A stretch of DNA of 43,340 nucleotides. It comes from Stentor coeruleus. Taxonomy: Eukaryota; Ciliophora; Heterotrichea; Heterotrichida; Stentoridae. Location of the stretch: assembly GCA_001970955.1 (NCBI GenBank), contig MPUH01000608.1:1-43340 (forward strand), written 5' to 3'. Position numbers and translations under genes: made by a program. The notes under the pieces are model-generated. The model saw only the letters and a list, made by a program, of their open reading frames with translations, did not search any database and was not told the DNA's origin. Below, piece after piece: positions 19,396-28,569 of this stretch (its first letter is position 1; each line of letters starts with the position of its first letter).

Positions 19396-20052
19396 ATGCA
19401 ATTTTATCGATATAGAAAGACTTGGACATTAGAAGTAAACTTTATATAGGAAGATTTAGTATTAAAAGAACTTGCTGACCTTTACAAAGGCAAAAATTGG
19501 GTGAAAATCGCCCATGATGTTTCGATTAGAATCAATAAAACAAGGACAGGAAAACAATGTAGAGAAAGGTGGACTAATAAACTGAAATCTGATGCTGAAT
19601 CAAATGATTGGACTAATGAAGATATTAGAAAATTATTTGAAATCCAAGGGAAAATAGGGAATAAGTGGTCAGAAATTTTACCTTTTTTTCCAAGAAGATC
19701 AAAAAACTCAATTAAAAACTTTTTTTACTCGACAATCAGAAGAAATATTAGAAGATTCAATGCAGGGAAAACGGAAGATGAGAAAATCAAAGGAGAGGTA
19801 AAGGAGTTTATTAAAATTCCAGAAATAAGAGAGATTCTTATATGTGAGAAATCATGTGAGAAAAGTTTATTAAGAGAAAAAAAACTTTCAGATGATGGTT
19901 TTTGGAGTATGAAAATGATTAATGATAGGCTTTTAGATTGCCCAAATAATGAGAATATAGAAGATTTTGGGCTTTTAGAGATTGATGAGAACAAGAGTTA
20001 TGAGGATGAAAATAGTCCTCCACTTATTGATCAGTCTATTTTATGGGAATAG
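19396..20052 (+). CDS. Myb-type (SANT) DNA-binding protein
   Basis: Two exons (19396-19434 and 19450-20052) give 213 residues. Splicing yields MQFYRYRKTWTLEEDLVLKE, continuing with YKGKNWVKIAHDVS, RTGKQCRERWTNKL and a second repeat NDWTNEDIRKLFEIQGKIGN, KWSEILPFFPRRSKNSIKNFFYSTIRR. These are two tandem Myb repeats with the spaced Trp pattern (first Trp of repeat 1 is in KTWTLEED) and the RTGKQCRERW recognition helix, as in c-Myb-type factors. The remaining C-terminus is acidic and low in features. The in-frame ATG at 19396 is the first before the Myb domain. A nuclear transcription factor or chromatin protein is likely; target genes are unknown. Confidence 0.88.
19435..19449 (+). other. 15-nt intron in Myb gene
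   Basis: GTAAACTTTATATAG. Removal joins KTWTLE to EDLVLKELADLY, completing the first Myb repeat. Confidence 0.92.
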
Positions 20053-20359
20053 AATATGAGATTTATTAATAACTAGTTATTATTAATAACAAATCATAAA
20101 TTTAATTTTACTTGAATTCAACAGGTTATTTATATAACAGAGGATATTCTGTGAAAAATTTTTATTGTGGAAGATTAGATGATTTGTTGTTTTTTTGAAA
20201 TAAATAATATTTTTAATCAGGAACAGGATTTTGATAGAGTAAAAATGTTAAAATTATTATTTTGTATAAGAATTTTATATATTGGATTATAGGCTTGTTA
20301 AGATTAAAAAATTCTGAAATTTGTGTATGATTATAAGCTAAATAAAGGTTTAAATAAAT

Positions 20360-20461
20360 ATTTTTAAGTAAAATTTAAGTAAATGTTATAAGGTTAGATA
20401 TTTTCATGATATTTTTAAGTAAAATTTAGGTAAATGCTATAAGGTTAGATATTTTCATGAT
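20360..20461. repeat. 51-bp imperfect tandem duplication
   Basis: Units 20360-20410 and 20411-20461 match except for two bases (TTAAGTAAATGTTAT versus TTAGGTAAATGCTAT). The differences show that this duplication is real and not recent, unlike the N-joined copies. Confidence 0.9.
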
Positions 20462-20939
20462 ATTTATTCATTTTGTAATTAAAATATGATAAGTTTAGAT
20501 GATAAACTAAGATATTTATAATCATTTTTTTTTAGAACTAAAGCAAAATTTGATACTTTGATTGAAATTTTGGTTTTTTAATGTGGTTGATAACAACAAT
20601 TTTCTTGTAAAAAACTAGTAAAATCAAGCAAAGAAAAGCGATTTTATGTAAAAAAAACTCAATTTCCTAAGAGAAAAAGTCTGAATTGTAAAAAGTTAGG
20701 TTAATTTTGAATATGCAAAATTATAGTTAGTATTATTAAAGCTTTTTCCTATTTAGTTATTAGTATATGAAAATTAAAGCCTCTACCTAAGATATTTCAT
20801 CGCTAAAAACACAATCTTTTCTTAATATTTTTTAACACTTCACCCACAACTTGTATTTTTTCTTCATTATATCATATAAACTTTCATACCTCACATTTTA
20901 TCCCATCAAAAATATCAATATCAATACTTCTATTAAAGA

Positions 20940-21230
20940 AAATACTTATTTCTTCTCTATGATGTTTATAATTTTCTAATTATTTAAGTACAATTTCTCA
21001 TCAGTCTATACATATTTCTTATATTCATAAATACTATAACTTTTAAACTCTCCTTCAATATTATCACAATACAAAGTAATCTCAGTTTTTTATATCTTTT
21101 ATCTTTAAGAAATCTTCTATTATAAAGAAAATTCTAAATAATTGATAATCCTATATCCGCTTATCTAAATTTTTTTTTGGAATTTCTAATATAAGTTTCT
21201 TATAATAAACATATATATCTTTTACTTTAA
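20940..21230 (-). pseudogene. Decayed tandem copy of the MORN-repeat gene
   Basis: Minus-strand translation gives FQKKI-stop-ISGYRIINYLEF, then CDNIEGEFKSYSIYEYKKYV, a stop, and TDEKLYLNN. These correspond in order and spacing to FEKNLESGYGTIEQL, GNFYEGEFKSNTMDGYGKYV, W and TDGKEYMGQWKNN of the intact gene starting just upstream. EGEFKS is preserved exactly (near 21040-21056). Several stops are present and the MORN glycines are mostly lost. This is a dead duplicate located 3' of its parent. Confidence 0.7.
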
Positions 21231-21475
21231 CTTCTTCATAGAAATCCTAATCTACTTAAGTATTATTTATTTCGTATTATATTTTAATAATATAAGTACT
21301 TTGAATGATATTATTATAACATTATGAATCTAATTCAGATATTATAGTCAAGATAATATGTAATTATACAATGATATACTAACATAATAATCTAAATTAT
21401 CAAACTTGAAAATCTATAAAATATTTTTAAATACATCCTAATTTAAAATCTCTTATAATCTAAAAAAATATTATC

Positions 21476-22552
21476 TTAAAGCCATTTTTCTCTTTTACCG
21501 TTAATCCATGAGGATTTCAAACTTTGTCTAGTTCCAGTTTCATCATCAAAAGCATAAAAACCTTCTCCATGCATTTTCCCTTTGGCCCACGACCCTTTAT
21601 ATTCTCTTCCATCAGGCCATGTGAACTCTCCATATCCATGTCTTAACCCATCAGCATAATACCCATAGTATTTTCTTCCATCAGGCCATATATACGTCCC
21701 TTCTCCATGAGGTTTATTATTTTTCCATTGTCCCATATATTCTTTTCCATCAGTCCATACATATTTCCCATATCCATCCATAGTATTACTCTTAAACTCT
21801 CCTTCATAAAAATTTCCATCAAGCATAGTCAATTTACCTTTTCCATGTTTCATTCCATTAAGAAAACTCCCAACATAAACAACTTTACCTAATTGCTCAA
21901 TAGTTCCATATCCACTTTCAAGGTTTTTTTCAAAATCCCCAGTATAAACTATTCCATTATTCCTATACAAAATTCCTTTACCTTGCATATAGTTATCATT
22001 ATATTCTCCTTCATATATATCCCCATCCATTTTAATATGCCTTCCTTGATGATTACGTTTTCCATCATGGAAATAACCTATGAACTTAGAATCATCAGAG
22101 TATAACATAATTCCTGAACCTTCTTGAGTTTGTAAGATTATATCCCATTGACCTTCATAAAATCCTCCTTCAGTAAGTTTTGTTGAAGGGAAGAACCTTA
22201 AATTCTTAGAGTTTATTGATTTCACTGAATAAGGGGCTAAAGTGCTTTCGATTTTCTCAATTTCAGGCTTTGTTGGCAGTGGAGTAAAAATAAGTCTATG
22301 TGATAATCTAAAGCTTTTAAGTATCCTAGCCGCTTCAAAATGCCTTTTTATTAAATAAGCTCTAGAAAGAGAAGGAATTAGTAACTCAACTGGCAACTCT
22401 AAAAGATTCAGTTTTTTTTTCTTTTTTTTCCTAGTCCGAAATGGCTTTGCTGTAGGTCCTGGTTTTGAAACAGAACCAGTTTTTGTTATTTCCTCAACTT
22501 GGAATCTTGAATCTAATTGTTGGGCATTACAACAAGAAAAACTTGTTCCCAT
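21476..22552 (-). CDS. MORN-repeat protein with N-terminal lipidation signal
   Basis: 358 residues. The N-terminus MGTSFSCC fits an N-myristoylation site (Gly2, Ser6) followed by two palmitoylatable cysteines. A basic tract (RTRKKKKKK) near residue 40 could add membrane contact. From about residue 130 to the C-terminus there are roughly eight MORN repeats, for example GDIYEGEYNDNYMQGKGILY, GKEYMGQWKNNKPHGEGTYI and GREYKGSWAKGKMHGEGFYA. MORN proteins in protists often organise membrane-associated cortical structures, such as basal complexes or cilia, so a peripheral cortical membrane protein is the reasonable inference. The start is the ATG at 22552. A decayed copy lies immediately downstream. 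Confidence 0.9.
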   Translation of the reverse strand: MGTSFSCCNAQQLDSRFQVEEITKTGSVSKPGPTAKPFRTRKKKKKKLNLLELPVELLIPSLSRAYLIKRHFEAARILKSFRLSHRLIFTPLPTKPEIEKIESTLAPYSVKSINSKNLRFFPSTKLTEGGFYEGQWDIILQTQEGSGIMLYSDDSKFIGYFHDGKRNHQGRHIKMDGDIYEGEYNDNYMQGKGILYRNNGIVYTGDFEKNLESGYGTIEQLGKVVYVGSFLNGMKHGKGKLTMLDGNFYEGEFKSNTMDGYGKYVWTDGKEYMGQWKNNKPHGEGTYIWPDGRKYYGYYADGLRHGYGEFTWPDGREYKGSWAKGKMHGEGFYAFDDETGTRQSLKSSWINGKREKWL

Positions 22553-23588
22553 GAATATTATAATCTAGAAACAATGAAAAGCATGAGTTATTGTTTTGAT
22601 TCAGATATCGAAAATTTAAATAATATTAGGTATTTGAAAGTGATGTTTTGAATATGTGATTTTTTAATGATGAAAGGGAAAATAACTTTGGGGAAGAATT
22701 TTGTGGATAGTGAAATGATAATACTTTTATGAGGAAAGTTTGATTTTTAAGATAGGAAGATGATAAGAAATTGTTGAAGATTTTAGGTATATGATTTGAT
22801 TTGGAGTTTGAATATGGGTATTAATAGGGATTTGATTAGATTAGATTTATAGGATTTAAATCAAGCTTGAATTTCTTATTGTGTATAATAAATTATAATA
22901 AAATGAAATTGATTTATTAGAAAAGAAATGATGAGTAAAGATAATATAGTTATTAAAAATGAGGAATAGCTTTTGAAATTAGAAATGTATGAAATTTGAT
23001 TGTGTGCAAAATGATAAGCCTTGATTTATTAAAAAGTGTGAAAATGATAAATAGTTAATTTTGCAAAAGCTTGAAATGGATTGTAAAATCAAGATACTTT
23101 AAGCATTTAAAAGGCTTATTACAATTCAGAGATAAAATATTCTTCCTTTCCCATTACTCAACTTGATTAATTTTATCATCAATATCACACAAGCAAATCA
23201 ATACACAGAACTCACATATTTTAAGTATAAACATAAAGTGCATAAATATATAAAATATTAGAAAGTGTCTAAAGAAAATAGCATGGTATTATTCTAGTGA
23301 AAATCAATATAATCAACTTATTTTTGTTATATTAGAAATTATGTTTTTATATAATGAAAACAAAAGATTATGGATTGTATTTGTTGAAAATACATAAAAT
23401 GGTTATAAAATCTTAAACAAAAAGCAAATAGTTAAAAAATAATAGTAATTGTCAACTAGAAATTATTGTTAATTAAAATGCTAATCTTTGTAGCATTTGT
23501 TTCATACATAATTTAAAACTTAGTAAATTTGCTAAATAATTAAATATAATAAACACTATAATAGTCATTTTAATAAAATTATTGTTAA
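22553..23588. other. Gene-free stretch
   Basis: The left part (22600-22850) is G-rich/C-poor on the plus strand, as expected 5' of the minus-strand MORN gene. The remainder is very AT-rich 3' flank of the GTPase gene. No gene seen. Confidence 0.6.
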
Positions 23589-25754
23589 CTAATAAGCATT
23601 AACTAAAATTGAATTTAATCTGCAATCTATACGGATATCCTTGATCTCAATTTTTATACCGTTATTGTAATATCCTGTCACTAATTTTGAGCGTATCCAG
23701 TAAAAAAAAATTCCAGCAGCTGAAAATATAATTGCCCCAGCCAGTCCACCTCCTTTTGAATTTAAACCCCATAAACTCGCAATTTTATATCCTAACACGG
23801 CCCCAACAGCGGCCAAAGCAATTTCTGGTATTATGCAAATTATATTTACACCTTGATTTTCAAGAATAAATCTTCCGTCTTCATACGCATTAATAAAACC
23901 ATTGAAATTTATATAATCTGATATATCGCCTGTTACATGATACTTAAAAAGGTCTAATTTTGTTTTTTTTAAGCTTAAAGCATAAAAATACTTTAAAAAA
24001 TTGTCAACACAGCTATCGCGTATAGTGTTTGCTATACTGTCATCAATTGCATTTATTAATGTTTTATTATTTTTGGATATTTCCCCTTCAAAATTGCATT
24101 GGCTTTTAATAAATTGTATCAAGTGCTCATAGTTTTCATCTCTCACCTCAGTGTCGCACGCTATTACATTTAATTTTATATCAGTTATTAGATTTAAATA
24201 TCTATCGATAAACATTTTCCTAATGTCTTTCAAATCTTCTTTTTCTTTTTCTATAGTTGATATTTGATTAAAGTAGGATGGCTTCATAAAGATTTCAAAT
24301 ATTGATGGAAGATTTACTACATAAGATTCCAAAAACTTTTCCAATTCATTGTTTCCTTGAATATTTTTAGCCTCTTTAAGGTAAGTAGCGACATTTTTGA
24401 AGTGGCGTAAGGACTTGTTCTGATTTATTATATTATCTTTAGTATTCATGCATTCGTTAATATGCAATTTCATGTTAATATCGCATGTAATTTTTTTAAT
24501 CATATTATAGTTGCCTACATCTATCGATCCAAAATTCCTATTAAAACTCACGATAAGATCTATATATTTGTTATTAAGAGTAAGATGCTCAATTAAAGAG
24601 GTGTTAATGAGAATACTTTCTAGACGTATGTGATTATGGCTTTCTTCGAATTCATTACTTTTAGGGTCTATAAAATCGTCATTAAATTGTGTATTGGCTG
24701 TTGTTAAAACTAAATACTCAGAATTTATTACCTTTTCGACTTTCGGAGAAAATTTAATAGTAGGACTTTCATTATAACGAAGTGTAATATGACGTTTTTC
24801 ATGTAGAGTTTGGACGATTATTGTTGGGCCATCAATTTCTAAATAATTCCCATGTATGTCGATATCACAATCTATAACTAGAATATTTTCAAACTCAAGT
24901 TTTGGATTATTATTTACATTTATTCTCGATAAAAAGGTTATTCCGGTAGTTTGAGGATTGCTTTTTATTTTATCTAAATATGAAAAAATATCTTGAAGCA
25001 TATTAAGCCTAATAGTATTTTTATAAATAAAGCCGGTCTCACAAATATTCCTTAAAATACTTGATCTAATTTCTGGATCATAGTAATAAATATCATTATT
25101 AAGGTTTTTTTTAGGTTTATCAAAACTTGAGATTCTTAATGTATTGTTTTTAATTCCTTCGATAATAAAATTTGATTCTTTAGGGAAACATATTTTCATT
25201 ATGTTTGCTAGATTGCTAACATGATCTGAACTAGTTTTTGTTACTACTAAATGCATACCTTGAGCATTTTCAGTTTTTAAGCCAAAAATACTTATGACTT
25301 CATTGCAGAGCTTGAAAAATTCAGATGCGTTTCCAGTAGTTATCAGACCCTCTTCAACAACGATAATAAATCTCAACTTTTCGGCTTTTTCTATTTCGCT
25401 TTGATAAATAAGAAGATTTTCAAAATTTTTTTCGTTTCCTCTATTGTCACTGAGCCCAGGCAAATCACACAATTTCCCAGAAAATTTGAGCTGTCTCCCT
25501 TGAAAATCTCCTAAAATTTCTGAAATTTCAATATAATTAGCAGTATTAGTATGTGAAATCCCATTGTTTTCAATAATATTTTTGAGTTCCTCATTTTCAA
25601 TATGCATAGTTTCAAAAAAGGAACCATTCCATTTAGCAACTAGTGCCTTCTTGCCTTCAAGAAAGTGAAATAGTACTGTCTTCCCGCTTTTAGTTTTTCC
25701 TATAAAAAAATTAGCTACCTGTTCTGATTCAACTATTTGAGAAAGATCATTCAT
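23589..25754 (-). CDS. Large membrane-anchored P-loop GTPase-like protein
   Basis: 721 residues from the ATG at 25754; the frame extends further upstream but only from a non-ATG codon. A GTPase domain is N-terminal: P-loop GKTKSGKT (G19-T26), G3-like DLPG (D97-G100) and, after FIIVVEEGLITTGNASEFF, VVTKTSSDH in the place of the NKxD base-recognition motif, with TKTS only partly fitting. Motif order suggests an AIG1/septin-type TRAFAC GTPase. The middle (about 320-620) is not recognised and has helical stretches. Near the C-terminus two hydrophobic segments, CIIPEIALAAVGAVLGYKIA and LAGAIIFSAAGIFFYW, form a likely membrane hairpin, with a short basic end. The layout, soluble GTPase plus C-terminal membrane hairpin, resembles dynamin- or atlastin-type membrane GTPases by arrangement only. 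No introns. Confidence 0.7.
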   Translation of the reverse strand: MNDLSQIVESEQVANFFIGKTKSGKTVLFHFLEGKKALVAKWNGSFFETMHIENEELKNIIENNGISHTNTANYIEISEILGDFQGRQLKFSGKLCDLPGLSDNRGNEKNFENLLIYQSEIEKAEKLRFIIVVEEGLITTGNASEFFKLCNEVISIFGLKTENAQGMHLVVTKTSSDHVSNLANIMKICFPKESNFIIEGIKNNTLRISSFDKPKKNLNNDIYYYDPEIRSSILRNICETGFIYKNTIRLNMLQDIFSYLDKIKSNPQTTGITFLSRINVNNNPKLEFENILVIDCDIDIHGNYLEIDGPTIIVQTLHEKRHITLRYNESPTIKFSPKVEKVINSEYLVLTTANTQFNDDFIDPKSNEFEESHNHIRLESILINTSLIEHLTLNNKYIDLIVSFNRNFGSIDVGNYNMIKKITCDINMKLHINECMNTKDNIINQNKSLRHFKNVATYLKEAKNIQGNNELEKFLESYVVNLPSIFEIFMKPSYFNQISTIEKEKEDLKDIRKMFIDRYLNLITDIKLNVIACDTEVRDENYEHLIQFIKSQCNFEGEISKNNKTLINAIDDSIANTIRDSCVDNFLKYFYALSLKKTKLDLFKYHVTGDISDYINFNGFINAYEDGRFILENQGVNIICIIPEIALAAVGAVLGYKIASLWGLNSKGGGLAGAIIFSAAGIFFYWIRSKLVTGYYNNGIKIEIKDIRIDCRLNSILVNAY

Positions 25755-27611
25755 ATTTATTGTAAAGTAAAAATATCTACATTTATATGTTCTTATTTTT
25801 TTTGAAGAAAAATGATAAGTGATTTGAAGAAAATTAATAGTGAACAATTCCGTACAATTAAAAGACAATAATCCAATTTTATATTTTTTTTTAAAGTTTG
25901 ACTACTCTTATATTTAAGATTATATATTTCTTAAAAATATATCAAAATTACTCTACAACTAAAATATTTAAGCTAATAATTAAGAATTATAAACTTTTTT
26001 ATCTCATATTAAATGTTTAGTATTGTAAATGAACGTTTGCTTATATAAAATTCACAAAATGCTTGATATGCTGTTTGCTTTAATAAATAAAAATATTTCT
26101 ACAAATTTTTAAAGAAAATTTCAATACAAAAAAACTAAGCAAATCACTAGATCGAACAAGAGAAGATTTTAAACAATTTTAAGCTTATTTTTGTGTTTAA
26201 TTATGTAATAAATTATTTATACTCAGTTTTCTTCATGCCAAAAGCTTATTTTTTAAGTTTCATTCATTTTAAAAGTTTGTGATTTGGATATGTCTTAATA
26301 TAAACTATTTTTATAAAATTAAGAGTATGTTAAAGGAATATAACTATTTTTCTGAATATTTTATTATATCCTGAAACTTTAGATTTTTCTTTTAGAATAA
26401 TACAATATAAAGTATTTAATTACAAAATACTCATTTAAATGCTATTAATTATGTTTCTTTATTATAAAAATAAGCTAAATACTTGCCAAAAACTATTTCC
26501 TTAGGTAGATTTCACATACTTTCAAGCCAGATAATATTTTTTGTGGTAAAAATCCCCTCTTCCACTAAAAGTAAAGTTCAACACTAGATAAAGTTTGAAA
26601 TCATGCTAGATTTGTCTAAAGTCCCTGTAATTTATATTTCCTTGAGACTTGATTTTTTAATACAATTTTTTTTTAAATACCTAAGGCAATTGAGTTCTAC
26701 AAACTCAAACATGTGGAGGACTTCAAGAAAGCTTGGATGATGTAAATTAAAGCTAGAATATCCTGTTTTCAGACGCAACTCTTTGTGGGATTGAGTTCCG
26801 ATATTTTGCTGATCATTGGTAAAATAACTTATAATACTTAATATTTTAGAAAGCAAATACAGACAACTTTGAAGTTTTAATTTTACTATCAGAAAATATC
26901 ATTGATTAAAACTGTTTGTATAATAATCTCTTATAAATACAATTTAGGTTTGAGATTTTTTATTATCAACCTTTATAGGAATAAATATATACGAAAGTTT
27001 TAAGTAAATAAAATTAAATATGATAATAAGTATTTTTAATGTTATAATAATAACCAACAATCAAGCTAAGTTTTCATAATAAGTTAATGGTATAAACTTA
27101 ATGTTTTTTTTTACTTTAACATATAATTAATAGATAAAATAAATTGAAATCGCTTCCATATATGCTTTCAAGTCGTTTTCATATTGGTATATCATTGAAT
27201 ATAATATAATCTTTTATAAGAAGAACCATGTTTAAATCTAAGAATTTATGGAAATTGCAAAATGTGAATATTTTAAAATATATGATATGAAATAAAATTT
27301 ATAAGTCTATTTCTAATTAATAGCTTAGATGTAGCATTTTATCACTTGCTTATATTAAATTTTTGTTTCTTATCACAAAAATCTCTTAAATATTCTCTAA
27401 ATCCATTATATCAGAAATAAAAATATTTAAATCACAAAAAAGCTCATCTTCCTTATCTAAATCTACTACAATCTGCACATTTCCTTATAATTTCCACTTA
27501 TTTTTAAATCTATTCCTCATCATCCTAACCTCACAAAAAATCTTGTCAAAATTCCAAAACCCTCCAAAAAAGTCTCCAAATCCAAACAAGTCTATTTATC
27601 TAATAAAAATC
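25755..27611. other. Long gene-free stretch with possible relic
   Basis: The 5' flanks of the divergent GTPase (-) and four-TM (+) genes. A frame on the minus strand at 26632-26856 looks protein-like but lacks an ATG start and is listed as a possible relic. From 27360 the sequence is C-rich/G-poor, as before plus-strand genes. Confidence 0.5.
26490..26880 (-). pseudogene. Possible gene relic
   Basis: The longest frame on the minus strand (26632-26856, beginning with TTG) reads TNDQQNIGTQSHKELRLKTG and HHPSFLEVLHMFEFVELNCL; the downstream sequence in another frame gives FKLYLVLNFTFSGRGDFYHK. Mixed, low-bias amino acids suggest former coding sequence. No family was recognised, and there is no start codon or 15-nt intron that rescues it. 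Confidence 0.25.
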
Positions 27612-28097
27612 ATGTTTCACGATGACATAATCTCTAACAAATTAAAACTATCCTCTCTATCCTGGACCCTAGGCCTAACTGCGAGTTATATAAACAGTTC
27701 AATATCATCAAGTCTTCATATAATCCATTGGGAACTAAGTATTTTAATCTATCTGATCCTCTCATGGTCCTGTATAATTTTCTACATCTCCCTTTGGTTT
27801 CAAGCCTCCCCATCTCAAAACAAGCTTATTCTAACAAAACTTTTACTCTTTCTAATATCAGGTCCATATCTATTATCAATATCCTGTTACGCTTATTATT
27901 CAAACAAGCCAATGCATGTGCGTTATTACATATTAAGTTTTTTCATCTGGTGCCTTTATTTTTCCGTATCCGTTTATTGCACATTCAAACTGACCCTGCA
28001 TTTGACTTTATTCTATCAAAGAAAATCTATGAAAAAACGTTTACTTAAACATCTCAGAAACATCGACATGCACTCTTATAGTTTTTCTAGTAAATAA
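27612..28097 (+). CDS. Four-TM membrane protein, paralogue A
   Basis: 161 residues from the ATG at 27612 (an in-frame extension upstream begins with TTG). Four hydrophobic segments are visible, with the paralogue-defining stretch SGPYLLSISCYAYY and SVSVYCTFKLTLHLTLFY followed by a Lys/Arg-rich tail. The family was not recognised. The next gene begins 2 nt after the stop codon and encodes a paralogue with the same layout (GPYLL, YCxFKLTL). This is far closer than normal UTRs allow, suggesting overlapping or shared transcripts. Confidence 0.75.
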   Translation: MFHDDIISNKLKLSSLSWTLGLTASYINSSISSSLHIIHWELSILIYLILSWSCIIFYISLWFQASPSQNKLILTKLLLFLISGPYLLSISCYAYYSNKPMHVRYYILSFFIWCLYFSVSVYCTFKLTLHLTLFYQRKSMKKRLLKHLRNIDMHSYSFSSK

Positions 28098-28099
28098 AT

Positions 28100-28564
28100 A
28101 TGTTCGATTCTTCAGTTTTTTCTCGGAACTTCCAAATCTGTGCCTTTACTTGGTCTATAATCATATTAGGGGTACTTATATATAGTTTAGTAAAACATTC
28201 ATTGATTATATGGAACTTCATGATCCTCATACAACAAATTCTCACTTGGATACTTTTTACCTTATATTTTTACTTAAAAGTCTCTAAAAAAGATAAACCA
28301 GACTCCCTTAAACGCCTTAAATATATATTCCTCACAATCTGCGGGCCTTATTTACTAGCAGCATCCTTAACAGGGTTTGTAAAAAAAGACAAAATGCATG
28401 AAGAAATGTATGCTTTAACTTTCATTACATGGTGGATTATGTTTAGTGTAAGCATTTACTGTTTTTTTAAGCTCACTTTAGACATCGCCCTTTATTATCA
28501 TAAGAAAAAAAAAGCTCAGCATTATGAAATGATGGAAGCTCCATCTTCACCTTTACTTAAATAA
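28100..28564 (+). CDS. Four-TM membrane protein, paralogue B
   Basis: 154 residues; four hydrophobic segments, e.g. ICAFTWSIIILGVLIYSL and FMILIQQILTWILFTLYFYL, then GPYLLAAS and MFSVSIYCFFKLTLDIALYY. It is clearly related to the gene before it, with the same order of segments and the same GPYLL and YCxFKLTL words. The C-terminal tail is short and contains KKKKAQHYEMM. The ATG lies 2 nt after the previous stop, and the next gene's ATG lies 5 nt after its own stop. No 15-nt intron would fuse the genes in frame. Confidence 0.78.
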   Translation: MFDSSVFSRNFQICAFTWSIIILGVLIYSLVKHSLIIWNFMILIQQILTWILFTLYFYLKVSKKDKPDSLKRLKYIFLTICGPYLLAASLTGFVKKDKMHEEMYALTFITWWIMFSVSIYCFFKLTLDIALYYHKKKKAQHYEMMEAPSSPLLK

Positions 28565-28569
28565 TAAAT

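Larger units (their letters stand above)
20053..21475. other. Long gene-free stretch with a duplication and a MORN relic
   Basis: Between the convergent Myb (+) and MORN (-) genes. It contains the 51-bp imperfect tandem repeat at 20360-20461 and the decayed MORN copy at about 20940-21230. The rest shows no supportable gene. Confidence 0.6.

Noticed and set aside
25755..25868. N-terminal extension of the GTPase
   Set aside because: It begins at TTG, is AT-rich and lies before the ATG that directly precedes the conserved P-loop region.
28090..28125. An intron joining the two four-TM genes
   Set aside because: The only GT...AG span (GTAAATA...TTCAG) is 26 nt, unlike the 15-nt introns, and each gene has a complete membrane layout of its own.
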